Made by a program: the position numbers and the translations under genes. Of a DNA stretch of 64,000 bases, positions 17,251 through 26,709 are shown piece by piece. The notes beneath the pieces are model-generated. The model made no database searches, was not told the DNA's origin, and was given only the letters and a program-made list of their open reading frames with translations. The first letter of the stretch is position 1; every line of letters begins with the position of its first letter. Origin of the DNA: Ideonella aquatica (lineage in GTDB: Bacteria > Pseudomonadota > Gammaproteobacteria > Burkholderiales > Burkholderiaceae_C); NCBI RefSeq assembly GCF_018069755.1, contig NZ_JAGQDE010000001.1:1-64000 (forward strand), written 5' to 3'.

Positions 17251-18471
17251 ATGCCCACCACCGCGTATCCCCTGTGGACCCCTGTCCTGACCCGCGCGCT
17301 GCCCCGCGCCGCGCTGACCCTGCTGGTGGCCGCCCTTGTGGCCTGCGGAGGCTCCGGTGGCGGCGCGCCGGGTGGCGGCCAGATGCCGCCATCGCCGGTG
17401 GGCGTGGTCACCGCCACCCGCCAGCCGCTGGCCCTGTCCACCGAGCTGCCGGGCCGTCTGGAAGCCCTGCGCAGCGCCCAGGTGCGCGCCCGCGTGACCG
17501 GCGTGGTCCAGAAGCGCCTGTTCGCCGAGGGCGGCCAGGTCAAGGCCGGCCAGAGCCTGTTCCAGATCGATGCCGCGCCCTACCAAGCCGCGCTCGACAG
17601 CGCCCGCGCCACCGAGGCCAAGGCCGAGGCCGCGCTGGCCAATGCCCAGGCCACGCTGGAGCGCAACCGCCCGCTGGTCGAAGCCAAGGCGATCAGCCAG
17701 CAGGAATGGATCAGCACCCAGACCGCGCACAAGCAGGCCCAGGCCGACCTGGCCGCGGCCCGCGCGGCGCGCCAGACCGCAGCGCTGAACGTGGAGTACG
17801 CGCAGGTGCGCTCGCCGATCACCGGCCGCATCGGCCGTGCCACCGTCAGCGAGGGCCAACTGGTCAGCCAGACCGAGGCCACGCTGATGGCCACCGTGCA
17901 GCAGGTCGACACGCTCTATGTCAACTTCACCCAGTCTGCCGCCGAGGCCCTGCGCCTGAAGCGCGCTTTTGACAGCGGTGCCCTCAAAGCCAGCGGCTCC
18001 AACGCGGTGCGTGTGGTGCTGGATGACGGCTCCGAGTACCCGCTGGCCGGCAAGCTGCTGTTCACCGACCTGACGGTCGACGCGACCAGCGGCCAGGTCA
18101 GTCTGCGCGCTGAGGTTCCCAATCCCAAGGGGCAGTTGCTGCCGGGCCTGTACGTCAAGGTGCGCATCGAGCAGGCCGCCACCGACCACGCCATCCTGCT
18201 GCCGCAGCAGGCGGTGCAACGCAGCGCCGCGGGCGACACCGTGATGCTGGTCGGCGCCGACGGCCAGGTGGCCGTGCGACCGGTCAAGCTGGGCGGCTCG
18301 CGCGGCGCCCAGTGGGTGGTCACCGACGGGCTGCAGGGCGGCGAGCAGGTGATCGTTGACGGCTTCCAGAAGATCCGCCCCAAGGCACCGGTCAAGCCAG
18401 TGCCCTGGAGCCCGGCCGGCTCGGCGTCGGCGGCGGCAGCGTCGGCACCGGCCTCGGCCGCCAGCCGCTGA
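17251..18471 (+). CDS. RND efflux periplasmic adaptor lipoprotein
   Basis: This 406-residue adaptor is a lipoprotein: signal LTLLVAALVACGGSGG with the lipobox Leu-Val-Ala-Cys. The order is typical for AcrA/MexA: lipoyl half-motif (TELPGRLEALRSAQVRARVTGVV), a helical hairpin at about 110-180 (Ala/Gln-rich coiled coil), second lipoyl half (VRSPITGRIGRATVSEGQLV), then beta-barrel and membrane-proximal domains. It bridges the inner-membrane pump and outer-membrane channel. ATG 17251 is preferred over upstream starts because it opens the signal peptide. The C-terminus is a Ser/Ala-rich tail. It is first in the pump operon. Confidence 0.95.
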   Translation: MPTTAYPLWTPVLTRALPRAALTLLVAALVACGGSGGGAPGGGQMPPSPVGVVTATRQPLALSTELPGRLEALRSAQVRARVTGVVQKRLFAEGGQVKAGQSLFQIDAAPYQAALDSARATEAKAEAALANAQATLERNRPLVEAKAISQQEWISTQTAHKQAQADLAAARAARQTAALNVEYAQVRSPITGRIGRATVSEGQLVSQTEATLMATVQQVDTLYVNFTQSAAEALRLKRAFDSGALKASGSNAVRVVLDDGSEYPLAGKLLFTDLTVDATSGQVSLRAEVPNPKGQLLPGLYVKVRIEQAATDHAILLPQQAVQRSAAGDTVMLVGADGQVAVRPVKLGGSRGAQWVVTDGLQGGEQVIVDGFQKIRPKAPVKPVPWSPAGSASAAAASAPASAASR

Positions 18472-18487
18472 GCGCGGGAGTCCACGC

Positions 18488-21400
18488 ATGAACTCGCGTT
18501 TCTTCATCGACCGGCCGATCTTCGCCTGGGTCATCGCCCTGTTCGTGGTGGTGATCGGCGCGGCGGCCATCACCCGGCTGCCGGTGGCGCAGTACCCCAC
18601 CGTGGCGCCGCCGGCCATCGTCATCAGCACCGCCTACCCGGGCGCCTCGGCGCAGGTGCTGGAAGACTCGGTGCTGTCGGTCATCGAGCAGGAGCTCAAT
18701 GGCGCACCGGGCCTGATCTACATGGAGTCCTCGGCCGACGCCAACGGCGGCGGCAGCATCACCGCCACCTTCGAGCCGGGCACCGATGTGGCCATTGCCC
18801 AGATCGAGGTGCAAAACCGCCTCTCGCGCGCCACGCCGCGCCTGCCCAGCGCGGTGACGCAACAGGGCGTGCGCGTCGACAAGGCGCGCTCGAACTTTCT
18901 GCTGTTCGTCTCGCTCACCTCCACCAACCCGGCCTATGACCCGGTGGCGCTGGGCGACTATGCCGCGCGCAACATCCAGCCCGAGCTGCTGCGCATCCCG
19001 GGCGTGGGCCAGGCCCAGCTGTTTGGCACCGAGCGCGCGATGCGGGTGTGGATCGACCCGGCCAAGCTGCAAGGCTTCGGCCTGTCGCCCACCGACGTGG
19101 TGGCGGCGATCCGCGCACAGAACGCCCAGGTCTCGGCCGGCACCATCGGCGCGCTGCCCAATGCCAGCGAGCAATCGATCTACGCCACGATCAACGTCAA
19201 CGGCCAACTCAGCACCGCCGAGCAGTTCGGCGCCATCCAGCTGCGCGCCAACACCGACGGCTCCAGCGTTCATCTGCGCGATGTGGCCCGCCTGGAGCTG
19301 GGCGCCCAGGCCTATGCCAGCCGCTCGCGGCTGAACGGCAAGGACGCGTCAGGCATCGGCATCCAGCTCTCGCCCACCGGCAACGCGCTGGCCACCGCCA
19401 CGGCCGTCAAGGAGCGCATGGCCGAGCTCAAGGCCTTCATGCCCGAGGGTGTCAGCTACGACATCCCCTACGACTCGTCGAAGTTCGTGCGCATCTCGAT
19501 CCAGGAGGTCGTCAAAACGCTGATCGAGGCGATCGCGCTGGTCTTTGTCGTGATGCTGGTGTTCCTGCAGAACATCCGCTACACGCTGATCCCCACCATC
19601 GTCGTGCCGGTGGCGCTGACCGGCACCTTTGCGGTGATGCTGGCGCTGGGCTTCTCGATCAACGTGCTGACGCTGTTTGGCATGGTGCTGGCGATCGGCA
19701 TCCTGGTCGACGATGCCATCGTGGTGGTGGAGAACGTCGAACGCATCATGGCCGAGGAGGGCCTGGGCCCGCGCGAAGCCACGATCAAGGCCATGGGCCA
19801 GATCACCGGCGCGATCATCGGCATCACCGTGGTGCTGGTCTCGGTCTTCGTGCCGATGGCCTTCTTCAGCGGCTCGGTGGGCAACATCTACCGCCAGTTC
19901 TCGCTGGCGATGGTGGCCTCGATGCTGTTCTCGGCCTTCATGGCGCTGTCACTCACCCCCGCGCTGTGCGCCACGCTGCTCAAGCCGGTGCCGGCTGACC
20001 ACCACGAGAAGCGCGGCTTCTTCGGCTGGTTCAACCGCAGCTTCAAGCGCACCGCCAAGACCTACGAGGGCATGATTGCCAAGGTGCTGCCGCGCGCCGG
20101 CCGCTTCCTGGTCATCTATGCCGCGATCATCGCCGCGGTGGCGCTGATGTACCGCCAGTTGCCCACCTCCTTCCTGCCCAACGAGGACCAGGGCTACCTG
20201 ATCGTCAATGTGCAGCTGCCGCCCGGCGCCGCCCAGGGCCGCACGCTGGAGGTGATCAAGCAGGTCGAGGGCTTCCTGCAGGCTCAGCCCGAGGTCGACA
20301 AGGTGGTCAGCGTGCTGGGCTTCAGCTTCTCGGGCTCGGGCCAGAACGCCGCGCTGGTGTTCGTGCCGCTCAAGCCCTGGGAGGAGCGCAGCGGGCCGCA
20401 GCACAGCGCGCAGGCGCTGGCCGGCCGCGCCTTTGGCTACTTCATGGGCAACATCCGCGACGCCTTCATCTTCCCGCTGTCGCCGCCGCCCATCCCCGAG
20501 CTGGGCACGGCCACCGGCTTCAACTTCCGGCTGCAGGATCGCGGCGGCAACGGGCACGAGGCCTTGCTGGCGGCGCGCAACCAACTGCTGGGCATGGCTT
20601 CGCAGAGCAAGGTGCTGCAGGGCGTGCGCCCGGACGGCCTGGAAGACGCACCGCAGCTGCAGCTCGACATCGACCGCGAGCGCGCCGCCGCGCTGGGCGT
20701 GTCCTTTGACACCATCGGCAACACGCTGGCGGTGGCGCTGGGTTCGGCCTATGTGAACGACTTCCCCAACGGCGGCCGCCTGCAGCGCGTGATCGTGCAG
20801 GCCGAGGCCTCGGCGCGCATGCAGCCCGAGGACGTGCTGCGCCTGTTCGTGCCCAACAACAAGGGGCAGCAGGTGCCGCTGTCGGCCTTTGCGCAGACGC
20901 GCTGGGTCACCGGACCGGCGCAGACCGTGCGCTACAACGGCTACCCGGCGATGAAGATCGGCGGCGACGCGGCGCCGGGCTATTCCACCGGTGACGCGAT
21001 GGCCGAGATGGAGCGCCTGGCCGGCCAGCTGCCCCCCGGCTTCGGCTTCGAGTGGACGGGTCAGTCGCGTGAGGAGAAGCTCTCGGGCGCCCAGGCCACG
21101 ATCCTGCTGGCCTTCTCGATGCTGGCGGTGTTCCTGTGCCTCTCGGCCCTGTACGAGAGCTGGAGCATCCCGGTGGCGGTGCTGCTGGTGGTGCCGCTGG
21201 GTGTGCTGGGCTCGCTGACCGGCGTGTGGCTGCGAGGCATGCCCAACGACGTGTACTTCAAGGTCGGCCTGATCACCATCATCGGCCTGTCGGCGAAGAA
21301 CGCGATCCTGATCATCGAGTTCGCCAAGGACCTGATGGCCGAGGGCAAGGGGCTGATCGAGGCCACGCTGGAGGCCTGCCATCTGCGCTTCCGCCCGATC

Positions 21401-21670
21401 CTGATGACCTCGTTCGCCTTCATCCTGGGCGTGCTGCCACTGGCCATCGCCAGTGGCGCCGGCTCGGCCAGCCAGCGCGCCATCGGCACCGGCGTGATGG
21501 GCGGCATGATCACCGCCACCGTGCTGGCGGTGCTGATGGTGCCGGTGTTCTTCGTCGTCATCCGCCGGCTGTTCCCGGCCAGCGGCCATGAGGCGCCGCA
21601 CGGCACCTCGATCGGCTCGGCCGCGACCGATGCGGCCGCCGCGGCCGCACTGAAGAAGGAGGGCCACTGA
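18488..21670 (+). CDS. RND multidrug efflux inner-membrane pump (HAE1 type)
   Basis: This 1060-residue proton-driven pump has the AcrB/MexB layout: MNSRFFIDRPIFAWVIAL at the N-terminus, 12 membrane helices, and two large periplasmic loops. TM4 carries the Asp pair in ILVDDAIVVVENVER, and TM10 the Lys in GLSAKNAILIIEFAKD, the proton-relay residues. Length is normal. The gene begins 16 nt after the adaptor and its TGA overlaps the next ATG by one base. The TetR gene and operator upstream imply induction by pump substrates. Substrates probably include hydrophobic drugs, but specificity cannot be read. Confidence 0.97.
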   Translation: MNSRFFIDRPIFAWVIALFVVVIGAAAITRLPVAQYPTVAPPAIVISTAYPGASAQVLEDSVLSVIEQELNGAPGLIYMESSADANGGGSITATFEPGTDVAIAQIEVQNRLSRATPRLPSAVTQQGVRVDKARSNFLLFVSLTSTNPAYDPVALGDYAARNIQPELLRIPGVGQAQLFGTERAMRVWIDPAKLQGFGLSPTDVVAAIRAQNAQVSAGTIGALPNASEQSIYATINVNGQLSTAEQFGAIQLRANTDGSSVHLRDVARLELGAQAYASRSRLNGKDASGIGIQLSPTGNALATATAVKERMAELKAFMPEGVSYDIPYDSSKFVRISIQEVVKTLIEAIALVFVVMLVFLQNIRYTLIPTIVVPVALTGTFAVMLALGFSINVLTLFGMVLAIGILVDDAIVVVENVERIMAEEGLGPREATIKAMGQITGAIIGITVVLVSVFVPMAFFSGSVGNIYRQFSLAMVASMLFSAFMALSLTPALCATLLKPVPADHHEKRGFFGWFNRSFKRTAKTYEGMIAKVLPRAGRFLVIYAAIIAAVALMYRQLPTSFLPNEDQGYLIVNVQLPPGAAQGRTLEVIKQVEGFLQAQPEVDKVVSVLGFSFSGSGQNAALVFVPLKPWEERSGPQHSAQALAGRAFGYFMGNIRDAFIFPLSPPPIPELGTATGFNFRLQDRGGNGHEALLAARNQLLGMASQSKVLQGVRPDGLEDAPQLQLDIDRERAAALGVSFDTIGNTLAVALGSAYVNDFPNGGRLQRVIVQAEASARMQPEDVLRLFVPNNKGQQVPLSAFAQTRWVTGPAQTVRYNGYPAMKIGGDAAPGYSTGDAMAEMERLAGQLPPGFGFEWTGQSREEKLSGAQATILLAFSMLAVFLCLSALYESWSIPVAVLLVVPLGVLGSLTGVWLRGMPNDVYFKVGLITIIGLSAKNAILIIEFAKDLMAEGKGLIEATLEACHLRFRPILMTSFAFILGVLPLAIASGAGSASQRAIGTGVMGGMITATVLAVLMVPVFFVVIRRLFPASGHEAPHGTSIGSAATDAAAAAALKKEGH

Positions 21671-23046
21671 TGCGCCGCCTGCTCACTCCCTTGGCTGCCA
21701 GCCTGCTGCTGGCCGGCTGCGTCCACCTGGCGCCCGATTACCAGCGCCCTGCCGCACCTGTGCCCGATACGCTGCCGGCGGCCGCTGAGGTCGCCCCGGG
21801 CGCCTGGCCATCCACCACCGAGCTGCTGCGCGACGCGCGCTTGCGCCAGGTGGTCGAGCTGGCCCTGGCCGGCAACCGCGACCTGCGGGCGGCCCTGCTC
21901 AATGTCGAGAAGAGCCGCGCCCAGCTGCGCATCGCCGACGCCGACCGCTGGCCCACGCTGTCGGCCGCGCTGATCGCCAGTCGCACGCCCAACAACCAGG
22001 GCGTGCAGACCAACAGCTGGCAGGGCGGCCTGCAGCTCTCCAGCTACGAGATCGACCTGCTGGGCCGGGTGCGCGATGGCAGCGATGCCGCGGCGGCCTC
22101 GCTGCTGGCCAACGAGGCCGGCGCGCGCGCTGCCCGGCTGGCGCTGGTCACGCAGACCGCCACCGCCTGGCTGACACTGGCGGCCGACACCGAGCAGCTG
22201 CGCCTGGCCCGCGCCACGCTGGCCACCCGCGAGGAGTCGCTGCGTCTGACGGCGCTGCGCGAGCGCGTGGGTGCTGCCAGCGCGCTGGAGCTGCGCGCCG
22301 CCGAAGGCCTGGCCGCCAGCGCCCGCGCCAGTGTGGCGCAGCTGGAGCGCCAGCAGGCCCAGGACCGCAACGCCCTGGCCTTGCTGGTCGGTCAGCCGCT
22401 GACGCCGGCACAACTGCCGCCGGACGATGTCTCGCTGGCCGGCGCCGACTGGCTGGCGCCGGTGCCCGCGGGCATGGGCTCGCAGGTGCTGCTGGCGCGG
22501 CCCGACGTGATCCAGGCCGAACAGCAGCTGATCGCCGCCAACGCCAACATCGGCGTGGCGCGCGCCGCGATGTTCCCGCGCCTGGTGATCAGTGGCAGCG
22601 CCGGCCAGGTCAGCGACACGCTGGCCGGGCTGTTCGATGGCGGCCAGTTCGCCTACTCGCTGACCTCGACGCTGGCGATGGCGCTGTTCGACAGCGGCCG
22701 CAACCAGGCGAACGTGCGTGTGGCCGAGGTCAACCGCGAGCAGGCCGTGGCCAGCTACGAGAAGACGGTGCAGGGCGCCTACCGCGAGGCGGCCGACGCG
22801 CTGGTCGCCCAGTCCACCTGGACCCGCCAGGTGCAGGCCCAGCAGGCGCTGCTGGCGGCCGAGCAGGAGCGCAGCCGGCTGACGCGGCTGCGCTTCGAAG
22901 TGGGCGCCGCCAGCCTGGTGGACACGCTGGACGCCGAGCGCGCGCTGGCCGCTGCGCAGCAGGCCCTGGTGCAGGTGCGTCTGGCCGAGGCGCTGAACCG
23001 CCTGGCGCTCTACAAGGCCTTGGGAGGCGCAGAGCGGGCTGGTTGA
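21670..23046 (+). CDS. RND outer-membrane channel lipoprotein (NodT/OprM type)
   Basis: This 458-residue outer-membrane factor is a lipoprotein (LLLAGCVHLAPDYQRP; acylated Cys in LAGC). It has the two repeated OEP domains of TolC-family channels, e.g. NRDLRAALLNVEKSRAQLRIADADRWP and, in the second half, RPDVIQAEQQLIAANANIGVARAAMFPRL. It completes the tripartite pump with the two preceding genes; TGATG overlap with the pump gene shows co-translation. It ends exactly against the convergent SMR transporter gene. Confidence 0.95.
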   Translation: MRRLLTPLAASLLLAGCVHLAPDYQRPAAPVPDTLPAAAEVAPGAWPSTTELLRDARLRQVVELALAGNRDLRAALLNVEKSRAQLRIADADRWPTLSAALIASRTPNNQGVQTNSWQGGLQLSSYEIDLLGRVRDGSDAAAASLLANEAGARAARLALVTQTATAWLTLAADTEQLRLARATLATREESLRLTALRERVGAASALELRAAEGLAASARASVAQLERQQAQDRNALALLVGQPLTPAQLPPDDVSLAGADWLAPVPAGMGSQVLLARPDVIQAEQQLIAANANIGVARAAMFPRLVISGSAGQVSDTLAGLFDGGQFAYSLTSTLAMALFDSGRNQANVRVAEVNREQAVASYEKTVQGAYREAADALVAQSTWTRQVQAQQALLAAEQERSRLTRLRFEVGAASLVDTLDAERALAAAQQALVQVRLAEALNRLALYKALGGAERAG

Positions 23047-23397
23047 TCAGTGCTCGCCGGCCTGCAGGCCGATGATGCCCACCACCACCAGCGCGAAGAA
23101 CAGCGCCTTCATCGGCGTCATCGGCTCCTGGTAGAGCAGCGTGGCCAGCAGGGCCGTGCCCAGCGTGCCGATGCCGGCCCACACCGCATAGGCCGGCCCC
23201 AGCGGCACGCCGCGCAGCGCCACCGACATCAGCCAGATGCTGACCAGACCAAAACCCACCGCGCCCGCGGTGGGCGCCGGCTTGGTGAAGCCGTCGCACT
23301 CCTTCATCAGCACCGAGAAGGCGATCTCGCAGACGCCGGAGGCCACCACCAGCAGCCAGGCGAAGAGCGGGGTGGGCGAGGACAGCGACCAGTTCAT
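23047..23397 (-). CDS. Small multidrug resistance (SMR) transporter
   Basis: This 116-residue protein has four membrane helices. The essential Glu of TM1 is present (SGVCEIAFSVLMKECDGF), as is the TM3 signature GPAYAVWAGIGTLGTALL. It belongs to the EmrE/SugE family; the Lys after TM1 (MKECDGFTK) is more like the guanidinium-exporting SugE/Gdx branch, but this is not decisive. It converges on the RND operon and is divergent from the plsC-like gene with 39 nt between starts. GATACT lies 6 nt before the ATG, predicting a leaderless mRNA. Confidence 0.9.
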   Translation of the reverse strand: MNWSLSSPTPLFAWLLVVASGVCEIAFSVLMKECDGFTKPAPTAGAVGFGLVSIWLMSVALRGVPLGPAYAVWAGIGTLGTALLATLLYQEPMTPMKALFFALVVVGIIGLQAGEH

Positions 23398-23403
23398 GCC
23401 GGC

Positions 23404-23430
23404 AGTATCGCCGCTGTCTGCGGCTACCAT
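23404..23430. promoter_or_regulatory. Back-to-back near-leaderless promoters (SMR / plsC-like)
   Basis: On the minus strand GATACT (23409-23404) ends 6 nt before the SMR ATG at 23397; on the plus strand TACCAT (23425-23430) ends 6 nt before the acyltransferase ATG at 23437. Both divergent genes therefore appear to start transcription at their start codons, from hexamers only 15 bp apart. Confidence 0.45.
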
Positions 23431-23436
23431 CGGCGC

Positions 23437-24060
23437 ATGACCCGTGCCGAGCTGATGGGCCAGCTGCTCGCCTTCGTCGCCCGCCTGATCACGGGCGCGC
23501 AGGGCCACTGGCGCGGCTGCGTGCCGCAGGCGGTGCAGCGCATCTACTTTGCCAACCACCAGAGTCACCTGGACTGGGTGCTGATCTGGGCCGCGCTGCC
23601 CGGCGAACTGCGTGCGCGCACCCGGCCGATCGCCGCGCGCGACTACTGGACCTCGTCGCCGCTGAAGCACTGGATCACGCGCGAGGTCTTCCATGCCGTC
23701 TATGTCGACCGCCAGCGCCAGGGCGACGAGGACCCGCTGGCACCGCTGCAGCAGGCGCTGCAGGGCGGCGACTCGCTGGTGATCTTCCCCGAGGGCACAC
23801 GCGGCAGCAGCGGTGAACCGCAAGCCTTCAAGAGCGGCCTCTACCACCTGGCCCGCCAGTTCCCGCAGGTGCAGCTGGTGCCCTGCTGGATCGCCAACGT
23901 GCAGCGGGTGATGCCCAAGGGCGAGGTGGTGCCGGTGCCCATCCTGTGCAGCGTCAGCTTCGGTGCACCACTGGTGCTGGGCGAGGACGAGGACAAGGCG
24001 GGCTTTCTGGTGCGGGCGCGCGACGCGGTGATGGCCTTGCGACCGCCGGGGGGCGACTGA
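23437..24060 (+). CDS. plsC: 1-acyl-sn-glycerol-3-phosphate acyltransferase-like
   Basis: This 207-residue enzyme has the PlsC motifs: ANHQSHLDWVLIW (H-x4-D catalytic block) and VIFPEGTRGSSGEPQAFKSGLYHLA (substrate phosphate binding). It would acylate lysophosphatidate to phosphatidate. No membrane helix is obvious, unlike classic PlsC, so it may be a peripheral variant. It is followed one base later by a CDP-diacylglycerol synthase-like gene, the next step in phospholipid synthesis. A main housekeeping plsC may lie elsewhere. ATG 23437 lacks a Shine-Dalgarno but follows a -10-like TACCAT. Confidence 0.87.
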   Translation: MTRAELMGQLLAFVARLITGAQGHWRGCVPQAVQRIYFANHQSHLDWVLIWAALPGELRARTRPIAARDYWTSSPLKHWITREVFHAVYVDRQRQGDEDPLAPLQQALQGGDSLVIFPEGTRGSSGEPQAFKSGLYHLARQFPQVQLVPCWIANVQRVMPKGEVVPVPILCSVSFGAPLVLGEDEDKAGFLVRARDAVMALRPPGGD

Positions 24061-24061
24061 G

Positions 24062-25036
24062 GTGGGCTGGCTGAGGTCGCTCAGCGTGGAGCAGCAGGTG
24101 GGCCTGCTGTTCGTGGTGCTGTTCGGCGTGCTGGCACTGGCCAGCGCCGGTGCGTTGCTGTGGAACCTGCGCGAGCCGCGCGGCGACCGCGAGCGGCGGG
24201 CCCGCGAGCGCTTCGCGCGCGACCTGCGTGCGGTGTGGTTCGGCGCGGTGCTGTTCTGGCTGGGCTGGCTGTCGGGCGCGGTGGGCGCGACGCTGCTGTT
24301 CGGCGTGCTGGCCTTCCTGGCGCTGCGCGAGTTCGTCACGCTGATGCACACCCGGCGCAGCGACCACCGCGCGCTGCTGGCGGCCTTTTTCGTGATCCTG
24401 CCGCTGCAGTTCGTGCTGGCGGGCGGGCGCTGGTTCAACCTGTTCAGCGTCTTCATCCCGGTCTATGCCTTCATCGCGCTGCCGGTGATCAGTGCGCTGG
24501 CCGGCGACCCCGAGCGCTTCCTGGAGCGCAACGCCAAACTGCAGTGGGGCCTGATGGTCTGCGCCTTCGGCCTGTCGCATGTGCCGGCGCTGCTGCTGCT
24601 GGAGTTCCGCGGCTATGGCGGCCGCGGCGCCTTCCTGCTGTTCTTTTTGGTGGTGGTGGCGGCACTGGCGCAGATCGCGCAGGAGCTGGCCAGCCATGCC
24701 CTGCGCCGGCGGCCCACCGTTCGGGCGATCAGCCGCAGCTTCTCGTGGCGGGCTTGGGGGGCCGGCGTGCTGGTGGGCGCCGTGGCCGGCGCGGCGCTGT
24801 ACTGGATCACGCCCTTCAAGCCCTGGCAGGCCTTTGCGATGGCGGCGCTGGCGGGGGGTGCCGGGCAGATGGGCGAGCTGGTGATGAAGGCGCTGAAGAA
24901 GGACGCAGGCGTACAGTACTGGGGTCCTCAGGCCAGCGTCACCGGTGCGGTGGGCCTGCTCGACCGCATTGCCCCGCTGGCCTTTTCGGCGCCGGTGTTC
25001 TTCCATTCGCTGCGCTGGTATTTCTCGCTCCCATGA
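24062..25036 (+). CDS. CdsA-like phosphatidate cytidylyltransferase homologue
   Basis: This 324-residue polytopic membrane protein (8-9 helices) is CdsA-like. The C-terminal signature region reads [14 protein letters not shown] followed by [14 protein letters not shown]. In classical CdsA this is KRxxxxKDxGxxxPGHGGxxDRxD; here HGG and the last Asp are not kept. The linkage to the plsC-like gene (start 2 nt after its stop, GTG start) supports a role in CDP-diacylglycerol formation or a related lipid activation. It overlaps ruvC by 4 nt. Activity is uncertain because of the altered signature. Confidence 0.8.
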   Translation: MGWLRSLSVEQQVGLLFVVLFGVLALASAGALLWNLREPRGDRERRARERFARDLRAVWFGAVLFWLGWLSGAVGATLLFGVLAFLALREFVTLMHTRRSDHRALLAAFFVILPLQFVLAGGRWFNLFSVFIPVYAFIALPVISALAGDPERFLERNAKLQWGLMVCAFGLSHVPALLLLEFRGYGGRGAFLLFFLVVVAALAQIAQELASHALRRRPTVRAISRSFSWRAWGAGVLVGAVAGAALYWITPFKPWQAFAMAALAGGAGQMGELVMKALKKDAGVQYWGPQASVTGAVGLLDRIAPLAFSAPVFFHSLRWYFSLP

Positions 25037-25596
25037 CACGCGTGCTCGGCATCGACCCCGGCCTGGCCACCACCGGCTTCGGCGTCATCGAGAAGGACGG
25101 CCCGCGGCTGCACTACGTGGCCAGCGGCACGATCCGCACCACCGGTGCGGGCACCGGTGTCGCACTGGGCGACCTGCCCGGGCGGCTGAAACTGATCTTC
25201 GAGGGCGTCACCGAGGTGGCCCAGCGCTACCAGCCCAGCGAGGCCAGCTGCGAAATCGTCTTCGTCAACGTCAACCCGCAGAGCACGCTGCTGCTGGGCC
25301 AGGCGCGCGGTGCGGCCCTCACGGCGCTGGTGATGGCGGGGCTGAAGGTCTCCGAGTACACCGCGCTGCAGATGAAGAAATCGGTGGTCGGCCACGGCCA
25401 CGCCAGCAAGGACCAGATCCAGGCCATGGTGCAGCGCCTGCTGTCGCTGCCCGGCGTGCCGGGCAAGGACGCGGCCGATGCGCTGGGCCTGGCCATCACC
25501 CATGCGCACGCCGGCGGCAGCCTGGACGCGATGGCGCGGGCCGCCCCCTTGAACCGCCGCACCCATGCCCACTTCAAGGGTGGGCGCGCCTACTGA
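25033..25596 (+). CDS. ruvC: Holliday junction endonuclease RuvC
   Basis: This 187-residue resolvase has the catalytic acids Asp8 (GIDPG), Glu74 (SCEIVFVN), Asp146 and Asp149 ([11 protein letters not shown]), and the motif [16 protein letters not shown]. It cuts Holliday junctions in complex with RuvAB. In many Burkholderiales ruvC follows purH and precedes ruvAB; here it is attached (ATGA overlap) to the plsC/cdsA-like pair, faces purH from the opposite strand, and ruvAB are not in the window. Confidence 0.96.
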   Translation: MTRVLGIDPGLATTGFGVIEKDGPRLHYVASGTIRTTGAGTGVALGDLPGRLKLIFEGVTEVAQRYQPSEASCEIVFVNVNPQSTLLLGQARGAALTALVMAGLKVSEYTALQMKKSVVGHGHASKDQIQAMVQRLLSLPGVPGKDAADALGLAITHAHAGGSLDAMARAAPLNRRTHAHFKGGRAY

Positions 25597-25606
25597 GCAC
25601 CACCCC

Positions 25607-26302
25607 ATGACCGTCACCGCACAGTGGATCGACCTGGACCCCGCCCGCCCGGGCTACCAGGGCTATCTGGCGCTGCCGCCGGCCGGCCGCGGCCCGGGCC
25701 TGCTGCTGCTGCAGGAGATCTTTGGCGTCAACGCACACATCCGCGCGGTGGCCCAGCAGTACGCGCTGGACGGCTTTGTGGTGCTGGCGCCCGATGTGTT
25801 CTGGCGCCAGTCGCCCCGGGTGGACCTGGGCTACGTGGGGGCCGACCGGGAGCGCGCGCTGGCGCTGATGCAATCCCTGCAGCCGGCCGAGGCCGGGCCA
25901 GACCTGGCTGCCGCGCTGGCCGCGCTGAAGGCCCGCCCTGAATGCAGCGGCCGCAGCGCCGCACTGGGCTACTGCATGGGTGGCCGACTGGCCTGGACGC
26001 TGGCGGCCCAGGGCGGCCTGGACGCCGCAGTGACGTATTACGGCGGCGGCATCCAGAACCAGCTGGCGCTGGCCCCGGCCATCACCTGTCCGATGCAGTT
26101 CCACTACGCGGGCGAGGACCCGCACATCCCGCTGGACGCGGTGGAGTCGGTGCGTGTCGCCATGACGCACAAGCCCGCCGAGCTCTTCGTTTACGAGGGG
26201 GCACAGCACGGCTTCAACTGCTGGGCGCGGGCCTCGCACGGCCCGGCCGCCGCGGCGCTGGCACACGGTCGGACGCTGCAGTTCTTGAGCGCGCTGTTCT
26301 GA
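25607..26302 (+). CDS. Dienelactone hydrolase-family protein (second)
   Basis: This 231-residue alpha/beta hydrolase has the triad Cys123 (GYCMGG), Asp171 (GEDPHIP) and His201 (GAQHGFNCW), and the Glu-containing LLLLQEIFGVNAHIR. It is closer to canonical dienelactone hydrolases than the member at 3347: the two share the family motifs but differ throughout, so they are not a recent duplication. It starts 10 nt after ruvC and ends against arfB. Substrate unknown. Confidence 0.88.
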   Translation: MTVTAQWIDLDPARPGYQGYLALPPAGRGPGLLLLQEIFGVNAHIRAVAQQYALDGFVVLAPDVFWRQSPRVDLGYVGADRERALALMQSLQPAEAGPDLAAALAALKARPECSGRSAALGYCMGGRLAWTLAAQGGLDAAVTYYGGGIQNQLALAPAITCPMQFHYAGEDPHIPLDAVESVRVAMTHKPAELFVYEGAQHGFNCWARASHGPAAAALAHGRTLQFLSALF

Positions 26303-26707
26303 TCACTCCGGTCGGCTCTGACGGCCGGCCTTGATCTCACTGCGCTTGCTCTTGCTGGCCAGGCGCCGTTGCTGCGACCCCCGGGTCGGCTTGGTGGCCT
26401 TGCGCGCCTTGGGCACATGGGCGGCAGCGTCGACCAGTGCCTGCAGTCGCGCCAGCGCGTCGGACTGGTTCATCGGCAGGCTGCGGTGCTCCTGGGCCTT
26501 GATGACCACCACGCCGTCGCTGCCGATGCGGCTGTCGGGCCAGGTCATCAGCCGGGCCTTCAGCGCCTCGGGCAGTGAGCTGGCGCCGATGTCGAAGCGC
26601 AGGTGCGCGGCGTTCGACACCTTGTTGACGTTCTGGCCCCCCGCGCCCTGGGCGCGGATGGCCGTGAACTGCACCTCGGCCGGGTCGACCTGCGGTGCCT
26701 TGGCCAT
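26303..26707 (-). CDS. arfB: Alternative ribosome-rescue factor ArfB
   Basis: This 134-residue peptidyl-tRNA hydrolase has the release-factor GGQ motif ([22 protein letters not shown]) near residue 20 and a basic disordered C-terminal tail ([16 protein letters not shown], then KSKRSE) that enters the empty mRNA channel. It frees ribosomes stalled on non-stop mRNA. The start is 2 nt after the purH stop on the same strand, so it is co-transcribed with dusB-fis-purH. Length is typical for YaeJ/ArfB. Confidence 0.95.
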   Translation of the reverse strand: MAKAPQVDPAEVQFTAIRAQGAGGQNVNKVSNAAHLRFDIGASSLPEALKARLMTWPDSRIGSDGVVVIKAQEHRSLPMNQSDALARLQALVDAAAHVPKARKATKPTRGSQQRRLASKSKRSEIKAGRQSRPE

Positions 26708-26709
26708 GT

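Noticed and set aside
3347..26302. The two dienelactone hydrolase genes as a recent duplication
   Set aside because: They share family motifs but diverge along the rest of the sequence and have different neighbours.
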